Origin: Ranitomeya variabilis
Lineage: Eukaryota; Chordata; Amphibia; Anura; Dendrobatidae
Assembly (NCBI RefSeq): GCF_051348905.1
Contig: NC_135232.1
Span: 846,028,514-846,092,513, forward strand
DNA length: 64,000 nt
Direction: 5' to 3'
How positions within the stretch are numbered: position 1 is the stretch's first letter; every line of letters starts with the position of its first letter. A program made the position numbers and the translations under genes. This document shows positions 8,407-18,620 of this stretch, piece by piece. A model generated the notes under the pieces. That model was not told the origin of the DNA, did no database searches, and saw only the letters and a program-made list of their open reading frames with translations.

Positions 8407-9019
8407 TCTTTCAAATTTCATCCTATCACTTTGTTTAAATTTCAGCTTGTGCTTTAAGTTAAGTTACATGCTTAGTTCACTCATTTGTTGTTAAAAAAAA
8501 AAATTGTGGCTTTTCTTCTAGATAGGAAAAGATACATTTGATTATGTCCAAACTGAATGCACGATGCTTTGCTTGATTTTTGCATTGTACAGTGATATTA
8601 AGCAGGAACATATGTTTCCCATAAAAAGCAAGCAGAACCAAAGTGAGTTCTACTTTTCTCTGTAGCACATGTGGCATCAACATTATGAAAGACAATAAAC
8701 ATCAGTACTGAGCTGTACGTATGTGAATTCAGCTTTGGAGAAAGCTAAATCAATTGCTTGATGTTGCAGCTCCACCTGCTTGTAACTGCACAAGTCTGAT
8801 AGCTTTTCACTGGGCTGAGTGCTCAACACTGCTCTTTCCCATTTTCCTATGCATAGAGTTAAAAAAGAGATGTAACCTGACACCTCATTGTGCTGGCAGA
8901 CAGTGTTGACTTTGATTTTGAGTTTGCACAGTGACATAAAGAAAGCAGCATATTTTAGGGTACAGGTCGATGAATAGGAAGAGAATCTTAAAAAATGTAC
9001 AAACTTTTTTCTGGAGAGG

Positions 9020-9092
9020 GCCTGGGTAGCTCAGTCGGTAGAGCATCAGACTTTTAATCTGAGGGTCCAGGGTTCAAGTCCCTGTTCAGGCG
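9020..9092 (+). tRNA. tRNA-Lys-TTT: tRNA-Lys (UUU), consensus body (copy 14)
   Basis: Consensus body with TCTTTT, standing where the 3-unit repeat would predict a T10+A45 gene. The 5' side still carries the CATATTTTAG marker of that repeat, so a conversion or crossover near the gene is likely. Its spacer has AACATGTG near 9295. Confidence 0.95.
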
Positions 9093-9705
9093 TCTTTTAA
9101 ATTTCATCCTATCACTTTGTTTAAATTTCAGCTTGTGCTTTAAGTTAAGTTACATGCTTAGTTCACTCATTTGTTATTAAAAAATAAAAATGTTGCTTTT
9201 CTTCTAGATAGGAAAAGATACATTTGAATATGTCCAAACTGAATGCACGATGCTTTGCTTGATTTTGGCATTGTACAGTGATATTAAGCAGGAACATGTG
9301 TTTCCCATAAAAAGCAAGCAGAACCAAAGTGAGTTCTACTTTTCTCTGTAGCACATGTGGCATCAACATTATGAAAGACAATAAACATCAGTACTGAGCT
9401 GTACGTATGTGAATTCAGCTTTGGAGAAAGCTAAATCAATTGCTTGATGTTGCAGCTCCACCTGCTTGTAACTGCACAAGTCTGATAGCTTTTCACTGGG
9501 CTGAGTGCTCAACACTGCTCTTTCCCATTTTCCTATGCATAGAGTTAAAAAAGAGATGTAACCTGACACCTCATTGTGGTGGCAGACAGTGTTGACTTTG
9601 ATTTTGAGTTTGCACAGTGACATAAAGAAAGCAGCATATCTTAGGGTACAGGTCGATGAATAGGAAGAGAATCTTAAAAAATGTACAAACTTTTTTCTGG
9701 AGAGG

Positions 9706-9778
9706 GCCTGGGTATCTCAGTCGGTAGAGCATCAGACTTTTAATCTGAGAGTCCAGGGTTCAAGTCCCTGTTCAGGCG
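9706..9778 (+). tRNA. tRNA-Lys-TTT: tRNA-Lys (UUU), variant T10 + A45 (copy 15)
   Basis: T10 and A45; T6 exit. It resembles copy 5 and marks the end of the variant-rich left zone. The preceding spacer has GTGGTGG for GTGCTGG near 9568. Confidence 0.75.
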
Positions 9779-10391
9779 TTTTTTAAATTTCATCCTATCA
9801 CTTTGTTTAAATTTCAGCTTGTACTTTAAGTTAAGTTACATGCTTAGTTCACTCATTTGTTATTAAAAAATAAAAATGTTGCTTTTCTTCTAGATAGGAA
9901 AAGATACATTTGAATATGTCCAAACTGAATGCACGATGCTTTGCTTGATTTTGGCATTGTACAGTGATATTAAGCAGGAACATATGTTTCCCATAAAAAG
10001 CAAGCAGAACCAAAGTGAGTTCTACTTTTCTCTGTAGCACATGTGGCATCAACATTATGAAAGACAATAAACATCAGTACTGAGCTGTACGTATGTGAAT
10101 TCAGCTTTGGAGAAAGCTAAATCAATTGCTTGATGTTGCAGCTCCACCTGCTTGTAACTGCACAAGTCTGATAGCTTTTCACTGGGCTGAGTGCTCAACA
10201 CTGCTCTTTCCCATTTTCCTATGCATAGAGTTAAAAAAGAGATGTAACCTGACACCTCATTGTGCTGGCAGACAGTGTTGACTTTGATTTTGAGTTTGCA
10301 CAGTGACATAAAGAAAGCAGCATATCTTAGGGTACAGATCGATGAATAGGAAGAGAATCTTAAAAAATGTACAAACTTTTTTCTGAAGAGT

Positions 10392-10464
10392 GCCTGGGTA
10401 GCTCAGTCGGTAGAGCATCAGACTTTAAATCTGAGGGTCCAGGGTTCAAGTCCCTGTTCAGGCG
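10392..10464 (+). tRNA. Predicted ochre suppressor tRNA, anticodon UUA, tRNA-Lys body (copy 16)
   Basis: The body is the lysine consensus except for position 36 (10427), which is A instead of T. The loop is CTTTAAA and the anticodon TTA, which reads the UAA stop codon. All stems, the discriminator G73 and both promoter boxes are intact, so nothing suggests general decay. The change also removes the T4 run inside the gene and creates A36-A37-A38, the motif known for isopentenylation of A37. In bacteria, lysine-inserting ochre suppressors derived from tRNA-Lys are known. The exit is TCTTTC with no proximal T4, and the 5' flank is the private GAAGAGT, so expression may be unusual. Charging with lysine is an inference. 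Confidence 0.85.
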
Positions 10465-11068
10465 TCTTTCAAATTTCATCCTATCACTTTGTTTAAATTT
10501 CAGCTTGTGCTTTAAGTTAAGTTACATGCTTAGTTCACTCATTTGTTATTAAAAAAAAAAATTGTGGCTTTTCTTCTAGATAGGAAAAGATACATTTGAT
10601 TATGTCCAAACTGAATGCACGATGCTTTGCTTGATTTTTGCATTGTACAGTGATATTAAGCAGGAACATATGTTTCCCATAAAAAGCAAGCAGAACCAAA
10701 GTGAGTTCTACTTTTCTCTGTAGCACATGTGGCATCAACATTATGAAAGACAATAAACATCAGTACTGAGCTGTACGTATGTGAATTCAGCTTTGGAGAA
10801 AGCTAAATCAATTGCTTGATGTTGCAGCTCCACCTGCTTGTAACTGCACAAGTCTGATAGCTTTTCACTGGGCTGAGTGCTCAACACTGCTCTTTCCCAT
10901 TTTCCTATGCATAGAGTTAAAAAAGAGATGTAACCTGACACCTCATTGTGCTGGCAGACAGTGTTGACTTTGATTTTGAGTTTGCACAGTGACATAAAGA
11001 AAGCAGCATATCTTAGGGTACAGGTCGATGAATAGGAAAAAAAATGTACAAACTTTTTTCTGGAGAGG

Positions 11069-11141
11069 GCCTGGGTAGCTCAGTCGGTAGAGCATCAGAC
11101 TTTTAATCTGAGGGTCCAGGGTTCAAGTCCCTGTTCAGGCA
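11069..11141 (+). tRNA. tRNA-Lys-TTT: tRNA-Lys (UUU), discriminator variant A73 (copy 17)
   Basis: The body is consensus through position 72, but base 73 is A (GGCATCTTTT). Lysine tRNAs of animals normally have G73, so charging may differ. Short 5' linker; T4 exit. Confidence 0.85.
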
Positions 11142-11750
11142 TCTTTTAAATTTCATCCTATCACTTTGTTTAAATTTCAGCTTGTGCTTTAAGTTAAGTT
11201 ACATGCTTAGTTCACTCATTTGTTATTAAAAAATAAAAATGTTGCTTTTCTTCTAGATAGGAAAAGATACATTTGAATATGTCCAAACTGAATGCACGAT
11301 GCTTTGCTTGATTTTGGCATTGTACAGTGATATTAAGCAGGAACATATGTTTCCCATAAAAAGCAAGCAGAACCAAAGTGAGTTCTACTTTTCTCTGTAG
11401 CACATGTGGCATCAACATTATGAAAGACAATAAACATCAGTACTGAGCTGTACGTATGTGAATTCAGCTTTGGAGAAAGCTAAATCAATTGCTTGATGTT
11501 GCAGCTCCACCTGCTTGTAACTGCACAAGTCTGATAGCTTTTCACTGGGCTGAGTGCTCAACACTGCTCTTTCCCATTTTCCTATGCATAGAGTTAAAAA
11601 AGAGATGTAACCTGACACCTCATTGTGCTGGCAGTGTTGACTTTGATTTTGAGTTTGCACAGTGACATAAAGAAAGCAGCATATCTTAGGGTACAGATCG
11701 ATGAATAGGAAGAGAATCTTAAAAAATGTACAAACTTTTTTCTGGAAAGG

Positions 11751-11823
11751 GCGTGGGTAGCTCAGTCGGTAGAGCATCAGACTTTTAATCTGAGGGTCCA
11801 GGGTTCAAGTCCCTGTTCAGGTG
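11751..11823 (+). tRNA. tRNA-Lys-TTT: tRNA-Lys (UUU), acceptor-stem variant G3/T72 (copy 18)
   Basis: Two private acceptor-stem changes occur: G3 (GCGTGGG), giving a G3:G70 mismatch, and T72, giving G1:U72. The rest, including both promoter boxes and TCTTTT, is consensus. It could be transcribed but may fold or charge poorly. It is the only such copy here. A 1-bp deletion (TTGTATTA) follows. Confidence 0.7.
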
Positions 11824-12431
11824 TCTTTTAAATTTCATCCTATCACTTTGTTTAAATTTCAGCTTGTGCGTTAAGTTAAGTTACATGCTTAGTTCACTCA
11901 TTTGTATTAAAAAATAAAAATGTTGCTTTTCTTCTAGATAGGAAAAGATACATTTGAATATGTCCAAACTGAATGCACGATGCTTTGCTTGATTTTGGCA
12001 TTGTACAGTGATATTAAGCAGGAACATATGTTTCCCATAAAAAGCAAGCAGAACCACAGTGAGTTCTACTTTTCTCTGTAGCACATGTGGCATCAACATT
12101 ATGAAAGACAATAAACATCAGTACTGAGCTGTACGTATGTGAATTCAGCTTTGGAGAAAGCTAAATCAATTGCTTGATGTTGCAGCTCCACCTGCTTGTA
12201 ACTGCACAAGTCTGATAGCTTTTCACTGGGCTGAGTGCTCAACACTGCTCTTTCCCATTTTCCTATGCATAGAGTTAAAAAAGAGATGTAACCTGACACC
12301 TCATTGTGCTGGCAGTGTTGACTTTGATTTTGAGTTTGCACAGTGACATAAAGAAAGCAGCATATCTTAGGGTACAGATCGATGAATAGGAAGAGAATCT
12401 TAAAAAATGTACAAACTTTTTTCTGGAGAGC

Positions 12432-12504
12432 GCCTGGGTAGCTCAGTCGGTAGAGCATCAGACTTTTAATCTGAGGGTCCAGGGTTCAAGTCCCTGTTCA
12501 GGCG
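12432..12504 (+). tRNA. tRNA-Lys-TTT: tRNA-Lys (UUU), consensus body (copy 19)
   Basis: Consensus gene with TCTTTT. Private flank changes: C at -1 (GAGAGCGCC) and TTTGGTTAAA near 12532. Confidence 0.95.
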
Positions 12505-13108
12505 TCTTTTAAATTTCATCCTATCACTTTGGTTAAATTTCAGCTTGTGCTTTAAGTTAAGTTACATGCTTAGTTCACTCATTTGTTATTAAAAAATAAA
12601 AATGTTGCTTTTCTTCTAGATAGGAAAAGATACATTTGAATATGTCCAAACTGAATGCACGATGCTTTGCTTGATTTTGGCATTGTACAGTGATATTAAG
12701 CAGGAACATATGTTTCCCATAAAAAGCAAGCAGAACCAAAGTGAGTTCTACTTTTCTCTGTAGCACATGTGGCATCAACATTATGAAAGACAATAAACAT
12801 CAGTACTGAGCTGTACGTATGTGAATTCAGCTTTGGAGAAAGCTAAATCAATTGCTTGATGTTGCAGCTCCACCTGCTTGTAACTGCACAAGTCTGATAG
12901 CTTTTCACTGGGCTGAGTGCTCAACACTGCTCTTTCCCATTTTCCTATGCATAGAGTTAAAAAAGAGATGTAACCTGACACCTCATTGTGCTGGCAGACA
13001 GTGTTGACTTTGATTTTGAGTTTGCACAGTGACATAAAGAAAGCAGCATATCTTAGGGTACAGGTCGATGAATAGGAAAAAAAATGTACAAACTTTTTTC
13101 TGGAGAGG

Positions 13109-13181
13109 GCCTGGGTAGCTCAGTCAGTAGAGCATCAGACTTTTAATCTGAGGGTCCAGGGTTCAAGTCCCTGTTCAGGCG
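13109..13181 (+). tRNA. tRNA-Lys-TTT: tRNA-Lys (UUU), D-loop variant A18 (copy 20)
   Basis: G18 of the conserved GG pair is A (AGTCAGTA). G18 normally contacts position 55 in the tRNA elbow and lies in the A box, so both folding and transcription may suffer. Otherwise consensus, TCTTTT exit, short linker. Confidence 0.8.
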
Positions 13182-13794
13182 TCTTTTAAATTTCATCCTA
13201 TCACTTTGTTTAAATTTCAGCTTGTGCTTTAAGTTAAGTTACATGCTTAGTTCACTCATTTGTTATTAAAAAATAAAAATGTTGCTTTTCTTCTAGATAG
13301 GAAAAGATACATTTGAATATGTCCAAACTGAATGCACGATGCTTTGCTTGATTTTGGCATTGTACAGTGATATTAAGCAGGAACATATGTTTCCCATAAA
13401 AAGCAAGCAGAACCAAAGTGAGTTCTACTTTTCTCTGTAGCACATGTGGCATCAACATTATGAAAGACAATAAACATCAGTACTGAGCTGTACGTATGTG
13501 AATTCAGCTTTGGAGAAAGCTAAATCAATTGCTTGATGTTGCAGCTCCACCTGCTTGTAACTGCACAAGTCTGATAGCTTTTCACTGGGCTGAGTGCTCA
13601 ACACTGCTCTTTCCCATTTTCCTATGCATAGAGTTAAAAAAGAGATGTAACCTGACACCTCATTGTGCTGGCAGACAGTGTTGACTTTGATTTTGAGTTT
13701 GCACAGTGACATAAAGAAAGCAGCATATCTTAGGGTACAGGTCGATGAATAGGAAGAGAATCTTAAAAAATGTACAAACTTTTTTCTGGAGAGG

Positions 13795-13867
13795 GCCTGG
13801 GTAGCTCAGTCGGTAGAGCATCAGACTTTTAATCTGAGGGTCCAGGGTTCAAGTCCCTGTTCAGGCG
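13795..13867 (+). tRNA. tRNA-Lys-TTT: tRNA-Lys (UUU), consensus body (copy 21)
   Basis: Consensus body but with the TCTTTC exit and A11-TTGTGGC tract, showing that the weak exit is not tied to a mutant gene. The spacer has private CTTTAATTT and GCATGATGC changes. Confidence 0.93.
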
Positions 13868-14471
13868 TCTTTCAAATTTCATCCTATCACTTTGTTTAAA
13901 TTTCAGCTTGTGCTTTAATTTAAGTTACATGCTTAGTTCACTCATTTGTTATTAAAAAAAAAAATTGTGGCTTTTCTTCTAGATAGGAAAAGATACATTT
14001 GATTATGTCCAAACTGAATGCATGATGCTTTGCTTGATTTTTGCATTGTACAGTGATATTAAGCAGGAACATATGTTTCCCATAAAAAGCAAGCAGAACC
14101 AAAGTGAGTTCTACTTTTCTCTGTAGCACATGTGGCATCAACATTATGAAAGACAATAAACATCAGTACTGAGCTGTACGTATGTGAATTCAGCTTTGGA
14201 GAAAGCTAAATCAATTGCTTGATGTTGCAGCTCCACCTGCTTGTAACTGCACAAGTCTGATAGCTTTTCACTGGGCTGAGTGCTCAACACTGCTCTTTCC
14301 CATTTTCCTATGCATAGAGTTAAAAAAGAGATGTAACCTGACACCTCATTGTGCTGGCAGACAGTGTTGACTTTGATTTTGAGTTTGCACAGTGACATAA
14401 AGAAAGCAGCATATCTTAGGGTACAGGTCGATGAATAGGAAAAAAAATGTACAAACTTTTTTCTGGAGAGG

Positions 14472-14544
14472 GCCTGGGTAGCTCAGTCGGTAGAGCATCA
14501 GACTTTTAATCTGAGGGTCCAGGGTTCAAGTCCCTGTTCAGGCA
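14472..14544 (+). tRNA. tRNA-Lys-TTT: tRNA-Lys (UUU), discriminator variant A73 (copy 22)
   Basis: A73 with an otherwise consensus body, short linker and T4 exit; same type as copy 17, 3,403 bp upstream. Confidence 0.85.
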
Positions 14545-15153
14545 TCTTTTAAATTTCATCCTATCACTTTGTTTAAATTTCAGCTTGTGCTTTAAGTTAA
14601 GTTACATGCTTAGTTCACTCATTTGTTATTAAAAAATAAAAATGTTGCTTTTCTTCTAGATAGGAAAAGATACATTTGAATATGTCCAAACTGAATGCAC
14701 GATGCTTTGCTTGATTTTGGCATTGTACAGTGATATTAAGCAGGAACATATGTTTCCCATAAAAAGCAAGCAGAACCAAAGTGAGTTCTACTTTTCTCTG
14801 TAGCACATGTGGCATCAACATTATGAAAGACAATAAACATCAGTACTGAGCTGTACGTATGTGAATTCAGCTTTGGAGAAAGCTAAATCAATTGCTTGAT
14901 GTTGCAGCTCCACCTGCTTGTAACTGCACAAGTCTGATAGCTTTTCACTGGGCTGAGTGCTCAACACTGCTCTTTCCCATTTTCCTATGCATAGAGTTAA
15001 AAAAGAGATGTAACCTGACACCTCATTGTGCTGGCAGTGTTGACTTTGATTTTGAGTTTGCACAGTGACATAAAGAAAGCAGCATATCTTAGGGTACAGA
15101 TCGATGAATAGGAAGAGAATCTTAAAAAATGTACAAACTTTTTTCTGGAGAGG

Positions 15154-15226
15154 GCCTGGGTAGCTCAGTCGGTAGAGCATCAGACTTTTAATCTGAGGGT
15201 CCAGGGTTCAAGTCCCTGTTCAGGCG
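15154..15226 (+). tRNA. tRNA-Lys-TTT: tRNA-Lys (UUU), consensus body (copy 23)
   Basis: Consensus body, TCTTTT exit, long linker; the unit before it lacks the 4-bp GACA element. Confidence 0.95.
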
Positions 15227-15830
15227 TCTTTTAAATTTCATCCTATCACTTTGTTTAAATTTCAGCTTGTGCTTTAAGTTAAGTTACATGCTTAGTTCAC
15301 TCATTTGTTATTAAAAAATAAAAATGTTGCTTTTCTTCTAGATAGGAAAAGATACATTTGAATATGTCCAAACTGAATGCACGATGCTTTGCTTGATTTT
15401 GGCATTGTACAGTGATATTAAGCAGGAACATATGTTTCCCATAAAAAGCAAGCAGAACCAAAGTGAGTTCTACTTTTCTCTGTAGCACATGTGGCATCAA
15501 CATTATGAAAGACAATAAACATCAGTACTGAGCTGTACGTATGTGAATTCAGCTTTGGAGAAAGCTAAATCAATTGCTTGATGTTGCAGCTCCACCTGCT
15601 TGTAACTGCACAAGTCTGATAGCTTTTCACTGGGCTGAGTGCTCAACACTGCTCTTTCCCATTTTCCTATGCATAGAGTTAAAAAAGAGATGTAACCTGA
15701 CACCTCATTGTGCTGGCAGACAGTGTTGACTTTGATTTTGAGTTTGCACAGTGACATAAAGAAAGCAGCATATCTTAGGGTACAGGTCGATGAATAGGAA
15801 AAAAAATGTACAAACTTTTTTCTGGAGAGG

Positions 15831-15903
15831 GCCTGGGTAGCTCAGTTGGTAGAGCATCAGACTTTTAATCTGAGGGTCCAGAGTTCAAGTCCCTGTTCAG
15901 GCG
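15831..15903 (+). tRNA. tRNA-Lys-TTT: tRNA-Lys (UUU), variant T17 + A52 (copy 24)
   Basis: T17 in the D-loop is likely harmless. A52 makes an A52:C62 mismatch in the T-stem and changes the first G of the B box (AGTTCAAGTCC), which may lower TFIIIC binding. TCTTTT exit. First of three identical copies (24, 28, 33). Confidence 0.8.
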
Positions 15904-16507
15904 TCTTTTAAATTTCATCCTATCACTTTGTTTAAATTTCAGCTTGTGCTTTAAGTTAAGTTACATGCTTAGTTCACTCATTTGTTATTAAAAAATAAAA
16001 ATGTTGCTTTTCTTCTAGATAGGAAAAGATACATTTGAATATGTCCAAACTGAATGCACGATGCTTTGCTTGATTTTGGCATTGTACAGTGATATTAAGC
16101 AGGAACATATGTTTCCCATAAAAAGCAAGCAGAACCAAAGTGAGTTCTACTTTTCTCTGTAGCACATGTGGCATCAACATTATGAAAGACAATAAACATC
16201 AGTACTGAGCTGTACGTATGTGAATTCAGCTTTGGAGAAAGCTAAATCAATTGCTTGATGTTGCAGCTCCACCTGCTTGTAACTGCACAAGTCTGATAGC
16301 TTTTCACTGGGCTGAGTGCTCAACACTGCTCTTTCCCATTTTCCTATGCATAGAGTTAAAAAAGAGATGTAACCTGACACCTCATTGTGCTGGCAGACAG
16401 TGTTGACTTTGATTTTGAGTTTGCACAGTGACATAAAGAAAGCAGCATATCTTAGGGTACAGGTCGATGAATAGGAAAAAAAATGTACAAACTTTTTTCT
16501 GGAGAGG

Positions 16508-16580
16508 GCCTGGGTAGCTCAGTCGGTAGAGCATCAGACTTTTAATCTGAGGGTCCAGGGTTCAAGTCCCTGTTCAGGCG
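16508..16580 (+). tRNA. tRNA-Lys-TTT: tRNA-Lys (UUU), consensus body (copy 25)
   Basis: Consensus body, TCTTTT, short linker. Confidence 0.95.
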
Positions 16581-17189
16581 TCTTTTAAATTTCATCCTAT
16601 CACTTTGTTTAAATTTCAGCTTGTGCTTTAAGTTAAGTTACATGCTTAGTTCACTCATTTGTTATTAAAAAATAAAAATGTTGCTTTTCTTCTAGATAGG
16701 AAAAGATACATTTGAATATGTCCAAACTGAATGCACGATGCTTTGCTTGATTTTGGCATTGTACAGTGATATTAAGCAGGAACATATGTTTCCCATAAAA
16801 AGCAAGCAGAACCAAAGTGAGTTCTACTTTTCTCTGTAGCACATGTGGCATCAACATTATGAAAGACAATAAACATCAGTACTGAGCTGTACGTATGTGA
16901 ATTCAGCTTTGGAGAAAGCTAAATCAATTGCTTGATGTTGCAGCTCCACCTGCTTGTAACTGCACAAGTCTGATAGCTTTTCACTGGGCTGAGTGCTCAA
17001 CACTGCTCTTTCCCATTTTCCTATGCATAGAGTTAAAAAAGAGATGTAACCTGACACCTCATTGTGCTGGCAGTGTTGACTTTGATTTTGAGTTTGCACA
17101 GTGACATAAAGAAAGCAGCATATCTTAGGGTACAGATCGATGAATAGGAAGAGAATCTTAAAAAATGTACAAACTTTTTTCTGGAAAGG

Positions 17190-17262
17190 GCCTGGGTAGC
17201 TCAGTCGGTAGAGCATCAGACTTTTAATCTGAGGGTCCAGGGTTCAAGTCCCTGTTCAGGCG
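17190..17262 (+). tRNA. tRNA-Lys-TTT: tRNA-Lys (UUU), consensus body (copy 26)
   Basis: Consensus body preceded by GGAAAGG and followed by the 1-bp deletion TTGTATTA and the CCACAGT spacer marker, a linked set of changes seen in 12 units. Confidence 0.95.
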
Positions 17263-17870
17263 TCTTTTAAATTTCATCCTATCACTTTGTTTAAATTTCA
17301 GCTTGTGCTTTAAGTTAAGTTACATGCTTAGTTCACTCATTTGTATTAAAAAATAAAAATGTTGCTTTTCTTCTAGATAGGAAAAGATACATTTGAATAT
17401 GTCCAAACTGAATGCACGATGCTTTGCTTGATTTTGGCATTGTACAGTGATATTAAGCAGGAACATATGTTTCCCATAAAAAGCAAGCAGAACCACAGTG
17501 AGTTCTACTTTTCTCTGTAGCACATGTGGCATCAACATTATGAAAGACAATAAACATCAGTACTGAGCTGTACGTATGTGAATTCAGCTTTGGAGAAAGC
17601 TAAATCAATTGCTTGATGTTGCAGCTCCACCTGCTTGTAACTGCACAAGTCTGATAGCTTTTCACTGGGCTGAGTGCTCAACACTGCTCTTTCCCATTTT
17701 CCTATGCATAGAGTTAAAAAAGAGATGTAACCTGACACCTCATTGTGCTGGCAGTGTTGACTTTGATTTTGAGTTTGCACAGTGACATAAAGAAAGCAGC
17801 ATATCTTAGGGTACAGATCGATGAATAGGAAGAGAATCTTAAAAAATGTACAAACTTTTTTCTGGAGAGG

Positions 17871-17943
17871 GCCTGGGTAGCTCAGTCGGTAGAGCATCAG
17901 ACTTTTAATCTGATGGTCCAGGGTTCAAGTCCCTGTTCAGGCG
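17871..17943 (+). tRNA. tRNA-Lys-TTT: tRNA-Lys (UUU), variable-loop variant T44 (copy 27)
   Basis: Only position 44 differs (T for G; TCTGATGGTCC). The base is in the variable loop and the change is probably tolerated. TCTTTT exit. Confidence 0.9.
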
Positions 17944-18547
17944 TCTTTTAAATTTCATCCTATCACTTTGTTTAAATTTCAGCTTGTGCTTTAAGTTAAG
18001 TTACATGCTTAGTTCACTCATTTGTTATTAAAAAATAAAAATGTTGCTTTTCTTCTAGATAGGAAAAGATACATTTGAATATGTCCAAACTGAATGCACG
18101 ATGCTTTGCTTGATTTTGGCATTGTACAGTGATATTAAGCAGGAACATATGTTTCCCATAAAAAGCAAGCAGAACCAAAGTGAGTTCTACTTTTCTCTGT
18201 AGCACATGTGGCATCAACATTATGAAAGACAATAAACATCAGTACTGAGCTGTACGTATGTGAATTCAGCTTTGGAGAAAGCTAAATCAATTGCTTGATG
18301 TTGCAGCTCCACCTGCTTGTAACTGCACAAGTCTGATAGCTTTTCACTGGGCTGAGTGCTCAACACTGCTCTTTCCCATTTTCCTATGCATAGAGTTAAA
18401 AAAGAGATGTAACCTGACACCTCATTGTGCTGGCAGACAGTGTTGACTTTGATTTTGAGTTTGCACAGTGACATAAAGAAAGCAGCATATCTTAGGGTAC
18501 AGGTCGATGAATAGGAAAAAAAATGTACAAACTTTTTTCTGGAGAGG

Positions 18548-18620
18548 GCCTGGGTAGCTCAGTTGGTAGAGCATCAGACTTTTAATCTGAGGGTCCAGAG
18601 TTCAAGTCCCTGTTCAGGCG
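18548..18620 (+). tRNA. tRNA-Lys-TTT: tRNA-Lys (UUU), variant T17 + A52 (copy 28)
   Basis: Same two changes as copy 24, 2,717 bp (four units) downstream of it. Confidence 0.8.

Larger units (their letters stand above)
1476..9019 (+). repeat. 3-unit higher-order repeat, period 2,058 bp
   Basis: Copies 3-13 cycle through three unit types. The first is T10 with TCTTTC and an A11-TTGTGGC tract. The second is A1 with TCTTTC and TTGTTGTTA. The third is T10+A45 with a T6 exit and the AAATAAAAATG tract. The rounds are 3-4-5, 6-7-8, 9-10-11 and 12-13. Copy 14, a consensus gene, takes the expected third place, and copy 15 is again of the third type. Period is 3 x 686 bp; one round is 2 bp shorter because of a deletion in the copy 7 unit. 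Confidence 0.9.

Noticed and set aside
10367-10552. 61-codon plus-strand open frames at 10367, 34157 and 47775
   Set aside because: They run through the tRNA gene and are open only because the anticodon change removes an in-frame TAA. The peptide (SSVGRASD...) is the usual false translation of a tRNA gene.
11418-11777. 119-codon minus-strand open frame
   Set aside because: It starts inside the antisense strand of a tRNA gene and exists only where the 4-bp indel happens to join two frames.
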